Source: Xanthostigma xanthostigma (taxonomy: Eukaryota; Arthropoda; Insecta; Raphidioptera; Raphidiidae). From it: a stretch of 64,000 nucleotides of DNA. Location of the stretch: assembly GCA_963575645.1 (NCBI GenBank), contig OY754468.1, positions 24,452,465 through 24,516,464 on the forward strand. The letters run 5' to 3'. Shown one piece after another: positions 24,197 to 36,492 of this stretch. The translations under genes and the position numbers were made by a program. The number at the start of each line of letters is the position of its first letter. The stretch's first letter is position 1. The notes under the pieces were generated by a model, which did not search any database, was not told the DNA's origin, and worked only from the letters and a program-made list of their open reading frames with translations.

Positions 24197-25284
24197 TTAT
24201 TTCTTTTTCTCATCTTTTGAACTGGGTTTTGCCTCCTTGTCTTTACTTTTATCGTCTTTTTCTTTTTTGTCCTTGTCGTCTTTATCTTTTTTCTCTTTTT
24301 CTTCCCTCTTTCCTTCCTCCGCGTCGCGATTGGTCAGCTTATTGTTGATTAAATTGTGCAAAGCAATAATAGATCTAACCATCGACGCTAAATAGACAAC
24401 CAGCATTTGATCGTTTGTTTTTACATAAAGTGAATTGGTGAAATCATGATTGCCAATGTCCGGCAATAAATTAAAAATGTCCTGCAACTGGTAAACTATT
24501 TGATGATTTATGGGCAAGTTGCCTTGTCCGACCTGCACCAAATAGTCACGAATCTCTCGCAACTGTGAATGCAGACCTTTCAAACCAAGAAGCTGGTTTG
24601 TGATGCGCTGAGATAAAGTGCCGACTGTCGTGTCTTTGATGTCTCTCAATAAATGTTCTACGCCTACTTCTTCCGCTTCTTCGGCACCTATTTCACTCGG
24701 AACGTGTTCAAACGTTTTAGTAGTCGGCGAGCCGTCATCGTGGACTTCTTCTACTGCTTGGTATGCTTCCGTTGGAAGGCCGAGATCTTTTGGTTTTGCA
24801 TCAATTATAACGAGAACTGAGTTTGGACAATATCTGCGTATCAACTCGTTTATAGCGACGTCGTTCTGGTGTAATTTTGGACCTGTGTGATACCATCCGA
24901 CCACTTTTTCTCGAGCATTTACTTTTTTAAACATGCCATACATATTTTCGAGATAATCGTGATCCAAAAACCATACAGATTTATCTTTGTCATCTTCGTC
25001 AAATGGAACTAAAAATCGAATAAATAACCGTGATTGCTGCCATTTCACAAATAAACAAAAATGTTCTTCTAAAATTAAGAACAACGGGTATTAAAATATA
25101 ATGTCTAACCTGCAAAACTGTTCGACACATCCAAAACACCTTTGGCTCTCCAGCATCCTAATAAAACTCCGACCACTCGTTTCTGATTACCAATTTTGCC
25201 CATGCGATTAAAATGATCTACAACACTCAGTAATACGAGTGGATGAACAATTACTTTTTGCGTTGATACTTCTTGACTCGGCAT
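24197..25284 (-). CDS. PSMD7: 26S proteasome regulatory subunit Rpn8 (PSMD7)
   Basis: Two exons, 25284-25110 and 25008-24197, give 328 residues. The N-terminal MPN domain begins [18 protein letters not shown] and includes [10 protein letters not shown] and [17 protein letters not shown]. As in known Rpn8, the JAMM zinc ligands are absent, so it is a non-catalytic partner that dimerises with the deubiquitinase Rpn11 in the proteasome lid. The C-terminal part has helices ending in a Lys/Asp/Glu-rich tail ([18 protein letters not shown]) typical of animal Rpn8. It is divergently arranged with NOL10, with 304 bases between the start codons. Confidence 0.97.
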
Positions 25285-25588
25285 TTTTGTAACTTTATAA
25301 ATAATCTCTTCTCTATGCCTTAAAATATTGCATTTCTTCTATTTTGACACTTTAGAATGACGATACAAAAATTAAAACTTGCATTGCATATGTAGTGCTA
25401 CCAACGGAGTAAGTGATGTTCTATATCTATGGTTTATGTCAAGGAGTATATATTCATAATTCAATATCTTCTACATAAAAAGGTAGATAGCACTGCCACA
25501 CCGCTAAAATAATATAAATTTGACAGCCGTCAATGCGGCTATTGACACGTTTTTATTTTAAATAACAAATTTTAATTAAAATAAAAAA
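25285..25588. promoter_or_regulatory. Shared divergent promoter region, Rpn8/NOL10
   Basis: Only 304 bases separate two opposite start codons, so both promoters and 5' leaders must lie here unless an upstream non-coding exon exists. No clear TATA box was assigned. Confidence 0.7.
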
Positions 25589-28556
25589 ATGCAAGTTTCT
25601 GAAGCAAATAATGTTAAAATATATAATTTAAGTGCTGGGAAATCATTGCCAGAGGTAAGTTACATTTGTAATAGTATTTTTGTATCAATAGAATGTTAGG
25701 TTATGCTAAAAAAATTTAAATATTTTAGTGGCTATCTGAAAGAAAACGCAGAGCCCTACTGAAGAAAAATGTCGACATTAGAAGAAGAATTGAACTTATT
25801 CAAGATTTTGATATGCCTGGTTTAAGTACAGCAATAAGAGTATCGAAAGATGGACAGTATATATTCGCTACTGGTGTTTATAAACCAAGAGTTAAATGTT
25901 TTGACGTAAATAATCTGTCATTAAAATTCGAAAGATGTTTCGATTCGGAAGTTGTCACTTTTGAAATTTTAAGTGATGATTACAGTAAGGTATGAACCAT
26001 ATTATGTTTTCATAAAACCGTTGGTAAATCTACGTAAACACTAAATAACTTAGGTAAGTACTTTGTTTTAAAAATTAGAAAGTCTGTATTACAACAAAAT
26101 AGATACTAATAGGTAACTAAGTTATTTACTGTTCGCGTAGATTTGATTTTTACTATACTATACCACTTCTAATAATCATCGCTAATAATAATATATATTC
26201 TATTTTTTTTGCAGTTAGTATTTCTTCACTGTGATCGTTATATAGAATTTCATGCAGCGCACGGTCGATACTATCGTTTACGTGTTCCGAGGTTCGGACG
26301 CGACTTAAAATATCATCGACCGTCTTGTGATTTATTCGTAGCTACATCTGGATCCGACTTGTATCGATTAAATTTAGAGCGAGGCCAGTTTTTAACACCG
26401 TTTACAACGCGTTCGTCGGGTATCAATAAATTGTGCATTAATCCCGAACATCATTTAATCGTTTGCGGCACAGAAGACGGGAGAGTGGAGGCCTGGGACC
26501 ATCGGACTAAAGAAAGAGTCGGTCTGCTCGATTGCGCCTTCGGATGTTTAAATGATATTCAGGGGCAAGTTATTCTCATTCTATGAACTGTTTATCATTT
26601 GAAAACTATTGTTTTGTACATTCGATCGATTCACAGAAATTTTGCCAGTAACATTATGAAATAACTCGAATCTCAGATTCATAATTATTTTTCTTTTTTT
26701 TTTGTGCAGATCAGACGCCTTTCCGTCTGTTACGGCGTTGAATTTTCAAGGCGCACTTACACTCGGCGTAGGAACAGCAACGGGCCAGGTGCTTCTCTAC
26801 GATATAAGGTCGAGCAAACCGTTTATAATTAAAGACCACATGTATGGATTGCCGATAAAGGATGTAGACTTTCATTATCAGCAGGATTTAGTTTATTCTA
26901 TGGATAGCTCTATAGTGAAAATATGGAATAAAAACGACGTAAGTGTCTGCTGTTTCATTTTATTTTTTTTTAAGGTCGTCGAACGCCTTTAATTTTTTGT
27001 AAATTCAATTTTTTTCGCGCAATGAACTGTCCATCAGCTAAAATCAGGTCAACTTTTAAAAGATTTTTATTTTAACGTTTATTCAATCACAAGCACCCCT
27101 AAAAATTGTCTTGTCTATAAAGTCACCTTTCTTTTTTCAGGGAAAACTTTTTACATCAATAGAAGCGAACACAGAATTTAATAACTTATGCGTTGTTCCA
27201 AACACTGGCATGCTTTTTTTAGCAAACGAAAACACAAAGATGCAAACATTTTATATTCCTAGTTTGGGTCCTGCACCGAGATGGGCCGGATTTTTAGATT
27301 CTATTACTGAAGAATTGGAAGAATCCAATTCGCAAACTGTCTACGATGATTATAAATTTGTTACAAAGTCTGAACTGGAAGGTCTCGGCTTGGATCATTT
27401 GCTGGGAACGAATCTGTTGAGAGCATACATGCATGGGTGAGTTTATTTTATTTTTCTTTTAGGATTACAGTAATCATGTTACGGTGATAGATTCCATAAA
27501 AATAAATCGGTCAGTGAAAGTGTAATTAAAAAAAATATGTTCACAGATATTTCTTAGATGTTCGATTGTATCGAAAAGCGAAGTCAATTGCTGAGCCATT
27601 TGCGTTCGAAGAATATAAGAAAAAACGAGTGCAAGAGAAAATAGAGGAAGAGCGCGCTAATCGCGTTCAACTTAATAAATTACCGAAGGTTAATCGTGAA
27701 TTGGCTCTGAAAATAATGGACGAAGAGGCACAGGACAAAAATAAAAAGAAGAAGCAAGCCGCGTCGAATTTGTTACAAGACGACCGTTTCAAAGCCCTAT
27801 TCGAGAATCCTGATTTCGAAGTGAATAAAAACGCTGACGAGTACAGATTGCTTAATCCGGTCTTAACGCGGCTGGACAAAAATAGAGAAAAAGAACTGAA
27901 GAGAATGCTTTTGCAACAACAGTTTGAAGAAGTCAACGTAAGTTTAACGGTTTTTTTGTTATCAGTTGGTTTTATTATCTATAGAAATAATATTTATTTA
28001 TTTTACGTCTACAGGACGAGCTTGAAGGTAAAAATAGTTCAGAAGAATCGAGTTCGGAATCTGAAAGTTCTGATGACGATCATACTTGGACAAAAGACGT
28101 TAAGAAACAATATAGAATCATCAACAGGGAGCATCGGTTAAAAGAGGCAGAAGAGGAGGCGAAACAAAGAGAAACAAACGAAGAAAGCAAACAACCCAAA
28201 TTTTACGAGCTAAAAGCCGGAGAAGAATTTGGCGGCATTCGAGGCATTAAAAATAAAACTAACAAGTGAGTATAATGCTGTGAATCTGTGCTGTACTTGC
28301 AGTACACTTTTCAGTTGAAACTAATTTGTTGTTTGTTCATTCTTTCAGATCCAGTCTAGGTGAACGATTACAGACCGAACATTCTGACGTTCGTATGGTA
28401 GGAGGAGTGGGTAACAGAGAAATGACCTTTTCAACACATAAAAACAAAGTTCACAGCAGTATACAGGAACGCAATAAGAAACATCGAGAAGAACGTAAAA
28501 AAATAATTAGGCCAGCTTTTGGCATTAAATCGAAATCAAAAAATAGATATAAATAG
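25589..28556 (+). CDS. NOL10: Nucleolar protein 10, WD-repeat ribosome-biogenesis factor
   Basis: Eight exons give 683 residues (human about 688): 25589-25654, 25729-25989, 26215-26564, 26710-26938, 27141-27436, 27547-27937, 28015-28265, 28349-28556. The start MQVSEANNVKIYNLS, the WD40 blades (for example CGTEDGRVEAWDHR and GVGTATGQVLLYDIRSSKP), LGPAPRW and RAYMHGYF follow the NOL10/Enp2 family. The C-terminal NUC153 segment reads DDRFKALFENPDFEV, followed by Ser/Glu-rich and basic regions. The family acts in the nucleolus in small ribosomal subunit processing. Intron 3 can only be closed in frame with a GC donor (GG/GCAAGT). Intron 2 contains an inverted repeat. Confidence 0.96.
26020..26157. 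repeat. Inverted repeat in NOL10 intron 2
   Basis: GTAAATCTACGTAAACACTA near 26023 is mirrored near 26110-26150 by TAACTAAGTTATTTACTG and CGCGTAGATTT. The same unit occurs at 22354-22400. Probably a small MITE. Confidence 0.6.
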
Positions 28557-28732
28557 TGGAAATGTATCCTTGTTTGTCTTGTAAATATTGAATGAAATAC
28601 AGTTTTTTACGTTATATGTATTGTGGAAATTTTATCAATTTCAGTTATCTCAATATCACTCTCCACCAATATTAATTTAATTCAAAAATTAAATTCAAAT
28701 CTCTGATTAACGTCTGAATAGAACTCTTCAAG

Positions 28733-29110
28733 TAAATAAGATTGTCGACCAATTTTTCTCAGACCATATATTGACAAAAAATAATAAAAATACAAATCAA
28801 TATAACACAAGATGACGTTTCGATCCGGATTTGGATCTTCTTCAGAAATATCTAAAAAATATAAAAATTAATTAGTATTAGGTAAGTAATTTATCTATTA
28901 GATAATAAATTACTTAATACTAATTAATTAATATAAAAATTAATTAGTATTAAGTAATTTATCTATTTTTATATTTTTTAATATTTCTGAAGAAGATCCA
29001 AATCCGGATCGAAACGTCATCTTGTGTTATATTGATTTGTATTTTTATTATTTTTTGTCAATATATGGTCTGAGAAAAATTGGTCGACAATTTTATTTAC
29101 TCAAAAATTA
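28733..29110. mobile_element. Foldback element with hammerhead-like cores in both arms
   Basis: The left arm (28733-28860) and right arm (28978-29100) are near-perfect inverted copies. Each arm, read outward, contains CTGAAGA, a five-pair stem GATCC/GGATC and GAAACGTC. The centre is AT-rich with TAATTAGTATTA repeats. No coding sequence. It lies downstream of NOL10. Confidence 0.85.
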
Positions 29111-29952
29111 AATATTTATCCTTATTTTACCACTCACAGCGTTAAAATAAATAAAAAAAAAAACGTAAGTAAGTATATTAATATACTCAAAAATATATTT
29201 TTTTTTCTTTTGGCATTGGAATCACAGGTTCGTTGTCTAGGCACAGTTGAATGAATAACTGAGGTCATAAGGACGGTTGAGACACCGTAAATAATAAGAA
29301 CGATTTTAATATTATGTTTATTATTTATTCTTCAGTTAAAAGTAGGTAGACTGTCGATGTACATTGATAATTCATTCAACTCTGAGATAAATGTTTATTT
29401 AAAGAACTCAACCTTGACCTTTTCATTTGATTTCTTGTTAAGTTACACCATTTTTCTAATTATATGTACCTAAGCAATTACAAAAAATTACAATACTTAT
29501 TGGATATGCAAGACTTATTTATCTGCGACGGGTTATCAAAATATTAAAAGTTAATTCGACCAAACAATGAAAAACATTTCTGTTGGTGTAATCAGTATTA
29601 AAAGATACATAAGCAGATTCACACGGTGATGGACACATACATTTAAGGTAATTTTCTAGTTATAGGAAGGAAAATATATCAATCCCCAATCTAATGAAAA
29701 TAAAGAGCACTTACAATGTAAATTGTCACTTCAATGCACTGTGAAATTTAAGAACCAGAAACCAATTTGATAATTTGTTAATTAATCCTCGAGTTTTACA
29801 CAACTATGAACTATGTGACACTCAGACGTTATGCAATCTCTAGGAAGATTATATAATTTTTTAATAGAACTTGCACTAGCCTGTCTAGTGAAAAATGTCT
29901 TTTTTAATGTTTATTATTTTATTTATGTTGAGAAAATAAAATAAAACTGAAG
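29111..29952. other. Spacer upstream of the membrane-protein gene
   Basis: AT-rich sequence without a recognised gene or repeat. The promoter of the gene starting at 29953 is expected here. Confidence 0.5.
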
Positions 29953-32224
29953 ATGGATGAAGAAAATAGCGGTATGTGATAATTCTATAAAAAATTAAGC
30001 TTGGACCCAACATTGACGATCATTTTCGTAATTAGTAAATTATAAATATTTTACAAACCATTTAATTGTTGTTGAACAGACATGGATTTGTCACGTTCTA
30101 TCAAACAGTTTCAAAGTGAACGTCTGAGGTCCGCCGAAAGATGTATGGAGCCGATATTGCAAAGAAGTTACCGAGAAGAACAGCACGTCATGTCTTCGGA
30201 GAGTTTATCTGTGAGTGTTTTTAAAAGGCTTCGAGTTAATGTTCTTTAGTGAAAAATCCGTTGAAATTATTTGCTGGATTATTTTAGGTAGGCGAAATAA
30301 TCGAAACTCCGGAGCCGGGTCATTTAAGTATATCGGCCATACTCAATTATTGCAAATTTAAAATTTTGAGACCTTATTTAAGGTTGCTAGCCGTGATGGG
30401 ACTTCGATCGTGGTCCGAAGACTGGTGCAGTTGTTGTGCATTTTTAGGATACGTGTACACACTTCAGGTAACTTGAATAAAATGAGTCTACGGAATAATA
30501 ATTGAATCGTAACACAACAGCGTCGGTTTGAGTAGCCAATATTTCGCAAGTAATAGATAGATAAATAATTAATCAATATCAGATAGACGTTCGGCGAAGA
30601 CTATACATGTTTTTGTAGGTAATAATATTCATGGTTATTGGTTACGTGCTTCAATACATGGCTTGCTTCAGACGAGATCGAGGTTTCTACTATAAATTCG
30701 TGCCGACCGTAAACAAGAATTATATTGACGAGAGGCAAACTTATGAGCAAATCTGTTACGGAAGTATATTGTTCAGTTACATTGTGCCTAGTGTGTTGCA
30801 TCTTTGTGCTTATCTTTATGCTCTGTACTTATTTCAAATATCACGCAAGGAGCAGCTTCAAAGTTTAATTGAACGGGTATGATCACACATATATTATCAA
30901 CAATATTTACTATTTAATTAACCCGTTCAGTGTATCCCGCATACATGCTTACAACAATCAGCAGTCCTGCTTATTTCCGATTTTCTAAAATATTATTTTC
31001 AAGTGTTATAATTTAGCGTATAAGAATTCCAACAGTCAGAACGTTACAAGGTACACTCGCTTTCGATTATGTGCTAAATTTGACTGCATATATGTATACG
31101 TATAGTGTACGCATGCGCACTAAAGGTTTTGTATTTTAATTTAAGGTTTTTCTGTTGTCATCAACTCCGTCTGAAGGTACAAAGAAACAACGTAGATTAT
31201 TGCACACACTATGGCTTTTTGTTGCCCTAAGCATTTTGTGGATGATTTTTTCATTAATAGTATTTTTTTTAATGATGGCTGAAGGAACAATTGTTTTTCA
31301 ATGGATTGAAAGCAGGTTGTTAAAAAAGAAAGTCAGCAACACAGAAACTACGCGTTGAATTTGACCATCAATTAAATTTTTAGTCCTCAAGAAATTTTGA
31401 TGTCTACAAAAGTGCTATTAACGATATCGACGCTTTGGCACGACATGGTCCAAGCAACAATCGTAACGAGTTATTGTTTGCAGGCGCAACTTCTTATGTC
31501 GCATTTGCATTTCCTAAAAGCAAGACTGGTCCAGCGCACTATATCTCCGCTTAACTGGATGAGGGTTTGTACATTTTCTTTTATGTACAAATAAAAGCAT
31601 ATTTTTTGTCGAAATATCATTTCAGTTTTGTTTTAAAAACCGTAACGGTATGACGATCAAAACAGCTCTTAGATTGGAAGTTTTTTCAGGAAATTTCAGA
31701 GTTTCGAAAATTACTACGTTACTTAAATAACGATTTAGGGCCGGCAGTGTGCTTTTTTACAATCATAAACGTTTCATGGGCCAGTTCCGGAATCATATGG
31801 TTGCTGAACTATGACTCGATAGATAAAGACACACTGCCGGTCGTAGGAGTGAGTTCTTTAAATGTACTATTGTGGCTTATCGTTTCTATCGCACCTTTTA
31901 TACAAGTAAGTTATCTACCGTTAAATTTTGAGTAGTCTTAAACGGTTCTGATTTAATTAAAATTGTTATTTTAAGGCAGCTCGATTGACATCGGCCTGTA
32001 CCATGATGCAAGGCGTCGGCCATGACATTCGTACCCGGCCCTTCGCGTATCAAGACATGCCAAACAATGAACTCGACACGATTCTCCTCTATTCTTCAAG
32101 TTTAAGAATGAGCGCTAAACTGTGCCGTGTTCCGATTAGAGCCAGGTTTCTTTGTTTGTTAATTACGGTCGGAGTAATTATTATTTTAACACTAGGCCAA
32201 TGCCATTTCCTGCAAAATTCTTAA
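29953..32224 (+). CDS. Seven-helix membrane protein, gustatory-receptor-like candidate
   Basis: Eight exons with consensus junctions close into 467 residues: 29953-29971, 30080-30210, 30288-30467, 30619-30876, 31146-31315, 31384-31564, 31690-31905, 31976-32224. A soluble N-terminus of about 90 residues (MDEENSDMDLSRSIKQFQSE) is followed by about seven hydrophobic segments, with a long polar loop (GHDIRTRPFAYQDMPNNELD) before the last helix, which reads CLLITVGVIIILTLGQ. A long loop before helix 7 is the layout of insect gustatory receptors and the more conserved Gr-like (GRL) proteins. I do not recognise a specific orthologue, so function is open. AATAAA at 32392-32397 is a likely polyadenylation signal. 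Confidence 0.8.
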
Positions 32225-32391
32225 CCGATTGCGGTTGTGGAATGATATTTGTTCTAAGCAAAATTTGTCAACGTATGTAACGCCACTTTTGTTCATTCGT
32301 CATTGTTATAAACATCGAGTTAATTTATTGTTCACATAATATTGAATAATAATAATATTATACTATTTTTATTTTTGTTGAAGTTTTTGTC

Positions 32392-32397
32392 AATAAA
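32392..32397 (+). terminator. Polyadenylation signal AATAAA
   Basis: A canonical hexamer 168 bases after the stop codon of the gene ending at 32224, at a usual distance for an insect 3' UTR. Confidence 0.6.
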
Positions 32398-32980
32398 CAC
32401 ATTATATATTTTTTTACTACTTTTCATTATGAAGTTGAAAGTAAAATAGCTTTTAATATTTTTTAAACGCCTGACTGAAAAAGAGATATGTTACTGGCAT
32501 CGTAGCTTTTCAATAGTTGAACCAATTTTGATGCGGTTTTCTTTATACGAAGGCTATAAGATGCAAGGGAGAATTGAGAAATCACTTAGCCATAATAAAA
32601 ATAAATACCACACTGACTTTTTCTCTGGACTGCATCGACTGCGAATTTTCATTTGCCAGTAAACGACCCTTTCTGGATTTTTCTAGAGACAAATGCATGA
32701 CACATAAATTCATGAGACAATACACTTCCTTTTACTATTATTTCATTTTAGAAAATATCTCATATTTTTCAAAATTAACAATCTTATAGAAAACGGTACG
32801 GCTGAATTTCAAAAAGGCTTGTCCGCCAGTCTGATCTGGGATTGGCAGAGTGCGTGATTATAGTTCACTCAGCTGGATGTATATAATGGGCAGTTGTATC
32901 ATTTTTTAAAATAAAAATTAATGACCTTACTGGGAACACTTTTTTTTCGCTTCAGAAATGCCGGATAAAAAAAAAACATT

Positions 32981-33235
32981 GGTTGTCTGTAAAGTCGGTT
33001 TACGGACGATAGTTTTACGTGATAACGTCATAAAGAAACATTGACGAACTCTCTGACGTCACGCGAGAAGAGAGAGAAATGCGTACAAGCCGACGCTTGG
33101 GCCGGTCGTGCCTCTCTATCGCTTATACCGCGCTCTCGCTTGCACGCTCAGGCTCAGGCGGAACGTGACACTTTTTCGTGCGTGAAGCCGGTGTTCCATC
33201 AATTTATAAGACGTTATCACGTCAAAAACAAAGAT
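32981..33235 (+). mobile_element. TTGGTTGTCTGTAAAGTCGG-family element, complete copy
   Basis: It begins TTGGTTGTCTGTAAAGTCGG and ends GACGTTATCACGTC. Internal motifs ACGTGATAACGTC and GACGTTATCACGT are inverted relative to each other near the two ends. Other copies are at 3168-4135 and, on the minus strand, at 45107-45247. Related sequences are abundant in Lepidoptera (from memory). Confidence 0.8.
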
Positions 33236-34517
33236 TACCTCATAAAATATTTCTGTCTTGTCTAAAATATTACTAGTTTGGAAAACAAAAATAAAAGATA
33301 ACGACAGTATTTTGATAAAATACACACACGATTTAGGGACAAAAAAATTACGCTTATACATCAGAAATATGTATTTTTTATTTTTAGTAAACAGATAACA
33401 AGATTGGTACTAATAGGGTAAAATATTATCTGGCAAAGGTCATTTTCAAGATAATCTGAAAGACCCAGAGCTGCAAGAAACTGTTAATCATGTGAACCAG
33501 ACACGAACTGCTCAACTGAACAGATATCAACTTATTTGCACAGAGCTGTCAACAAATTATATGTCACAGTTCCAAGGATCAGTGATACTGCTTAGGCTTG
33601 ACCAGAGAATAGACATTGACCTTACTAGTGTCTGTATTAGTGTGTAAACGGTAGTACAAATACAAACTATAATTAATAATCCAAAAACACATTAAACGAA
33701 ATGCTTATACTGTTGTTCATTGACAGTAAACATTAAATTCGTATGATATAAAATTTCGTGCGTACATTTGAAATAATTAGTTATTACTTTAATAAAATTT
33801 GTCTATCAATTTTAAGCGAAAAGAAATATTTCGCATGTTAGACAACACGACAGAATAGAAAAAGCTTACCTTTTCAGTCCCACAGGTTTCATTGATTCAT
33901 TACAAAAAAAAATATCATTGTATTTTCCTCCGTACTACCATGTACACACTGCATATTCAGCACTTGAAATTTATGTACTTTTCCGTACATAAAAACTAAA
34001 ACGATATGAGTTTTTTGGGAATTTTGAAAATAAGAAGCCCTTAATATATTAAAAAAAAACATTTTAATTAAAAATATAATGTTCTAGATACACATTAAAA
34101 ATATGAGAAACACAAAAAAATGAAATGATTCAATGAATTTACAGTAAAATGTTTTAATGATGATTAACGATGATATAATTCAGACAGCATTTCATAAAAA
34201 TCTTATCACTTAATTATTCAGTCGGGGAAAAGTAATTAAAATACCTATATCATCTATACATAATAAATAACTAATATCACTATATTAAAAATACTTTAAA
34301 ATTGTACCATCGCAACATCAAAATTAAACTATTTAACTATAGCGTCGAATATGAAATTATATTGCTACTGACAAAAAGAAATATTATTGGCACGCAATTA
34401 CATGTTTAATAAATAATCATATGCGAATGGCAAAAAAACAATTACAGGTGACCATCGAGAAAATTATAGTTTTTGATGTTTTTACATGAAAGAAATGAAA
34501 GTTTTACGCCGTTAGAC
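33236..34517. other. AT-rich spacer
   Basis: No gene or structured repeat could be supported. It lies between the convergent 3' ends of the membrane-protein gene and the 61-residue gene. Confidence 0.5.
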
Positions 34518-35257
34518 TTAGAACTTTCGTTTTGAACTTTCTAGCATGCGTTTAAGACTAAACGACGACAATGCAACTCCCAAACTCGCCATCAACAATG
34601 CAGTCGGTATTAACAATTTTTCAGAGAGATTGTATGCCGGAACAGAACTCTGCAAGAATAAAACGCGGAATGTTATTGATATAAAAAAGTCAATGCATTT
34701 TTCAATTATAATAATTTAATAAATTATAATTTTGTATATCGATGGACATAAAGCTCTTCAATGGGATGACCAATTTTGAGGCTTTTTTTCTTTATATGAC
34801 ACAATATTTTTGCGGGAAGGATATAAAAAAACTAAACTGATGAAACACAAAAAAAAAACTATTGTATTGCGATTCAAATATATGTAGTCTAAAAAAATTG
34901 GTCGATAATTTTATTTATTTAATAAAATAAAAATAAAGTTAAATAAAAATAGACTCGTACCTTCCTATTTAGAGCAGAGTGTGAGGCTAAAGTCAAATCT
35001 AAAATGGTACGAGAAAGATTATTTTTATCTTTTTGGAGGAAAACTTCATCGGAGGGTCTTAATTATCCAACTTTAAACTTGAAATGGGGAATATTTGTAT
35101 TTATAAAAATATGGGTAATTTGGTCAAATTGCATTTCTGCGTAAAGAAAGAACACAACACGTGCTTATTCGCTAAATAATAATAAATATAGATAGGTACT
35201 TACCCGTGGTGAATAGTGTAGACGCATTGCGTACAAGGATGCTCTTGACAATTTCAT
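34518..35257 (-). CDS. 61-residue single-pass protein, possibly mitochondrial
   Basis: Two exons, 35257-35204 and 34649-34518, join in phase 0 into 61 residues. The first exon codes for MKLSRASLYAMRLHYSPR, basic and free of acidic residues like a mitochondrial presequence. The second contains a hydrophobic stretch (LLIPTALLMASLGVAL) followed by a basic end (KRMLESSKRKF). Acceptor-like ATTTTAAG just above the ATG (near 35278) and a donor GGTTAATAG/GTAAGTAC near 35713 indicate a separate 5' non-coding exon. I do not recognise the family. Size and layout resemble small subunits of respiratory complexes, which is only an inference. Confidence 0.65.
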
Positions 35258-36492
35258 TTTCCAGTATAAATTTCCTTAAAATCAAAAACACAGAAACTTA
35301 AAAAATAATCCTTATATCAACCACACTACATCTAAATAACTAAATCATAATTAGTGAAAAACTAAACAGTTCTGCAGAAATTAATTTAATGATCGAGTAT
35401 ATAAACACACTGAAGTTAAAAAACATGTAATCTGGCGTTAATAAAAACAAATAATAATAAAATCGCATGTGATATTATTTATTCACGCTCACTATAAATG
35501 TCATTAAAAAAAAATTAAATGTAAACTTTGGTCTCATACGTCCAGACTACGGACATTTTTTTCTTCTTTTGGACATGAATAATAACCTAGCTGGACGGGT
35601 CAATGAAAAACTTACGTAAGTAGATAAAATTTTACGCACCGCTCAAACAAATGTTTATTATCAAAATAATAAACTTTGCACTACATTTAATAATAAAAAG
35701 TTGATAAGTACTTACCTATTAACCCACGCTTCTGTTCAAGACCGGAAAATTAATCTAAGGACTTGAAGAGTAGAAAGTACTAGTATTATTGGTATTATTT
35801 TGTCTCTGGTTACTAGCTTTGACTGACTTGACCAACCAAGACCCTGCTAACTTGCTATTTGCTAGACCAAAGCCTATAAGATAATTATTTATACACTGTA
35901 CAGGGCTGGCACAAGGAGTGTATATAATTCAAAAAATTAGACAGACTGTTCTGCCAAAAAGTTATACAGTAACATTAATAATTTTACATAAATACCTATT
36001 ATAAGTAATTTGCAATTTTGATTACCTAAACAGAATTAATTTTAAGGCCTTTTCTCTTGGTAACAATAATTCTAAAAATGGGTTTGGCTGCTTCCCTTTG
36101 AGACTAGGAATTAGAAATCGGGTTTCTTAATGAACGGGCCATGAAAGGAATCTAACTAAAAGACTCGGTGACACGATAGAAGATAAACATTCTTACTCGC
36201 CCGCACACTTATTAGGCAATTCAGTCCCGTGTTCTTGTTATTTTGCACCGTTAAATCTCCATCGCATATCCGTTTGAAATCACTGCGACTAAAAAAATAA
36301 ATTCGTGAACTGTTTTACTTCAATAGTGCAATCTTTTGTGACTTTGTCTTACATTAACAGTTAACACTGCAAGTGATGAACCTAAAGTCGGACCATCTTA
36401 GATATTTGTTTGGGATTTGCTCAAGAGTTATTCTTGGCATATTATATATTAAATTGTTGGAATAAAAATAGATTGCATTTCTATATTACTTT
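35258..36492. other. 5' region of the 61-residue gene and spacer
   Basis: It contains the probable intron and non-coding first exon (35714 to about 35770, minus strand) of the 61-residue gene. The rest is AT-rich sequence with nothing else recognised. Confidence 0.45.

Noticed and set aside
26546..26569. Standard GT donors for NOL10 intron 3
   Set aside because: GT at 26546 and 26569 give the wrong phase for exon 4; only the GC at 26565 keeps the conserved frame.
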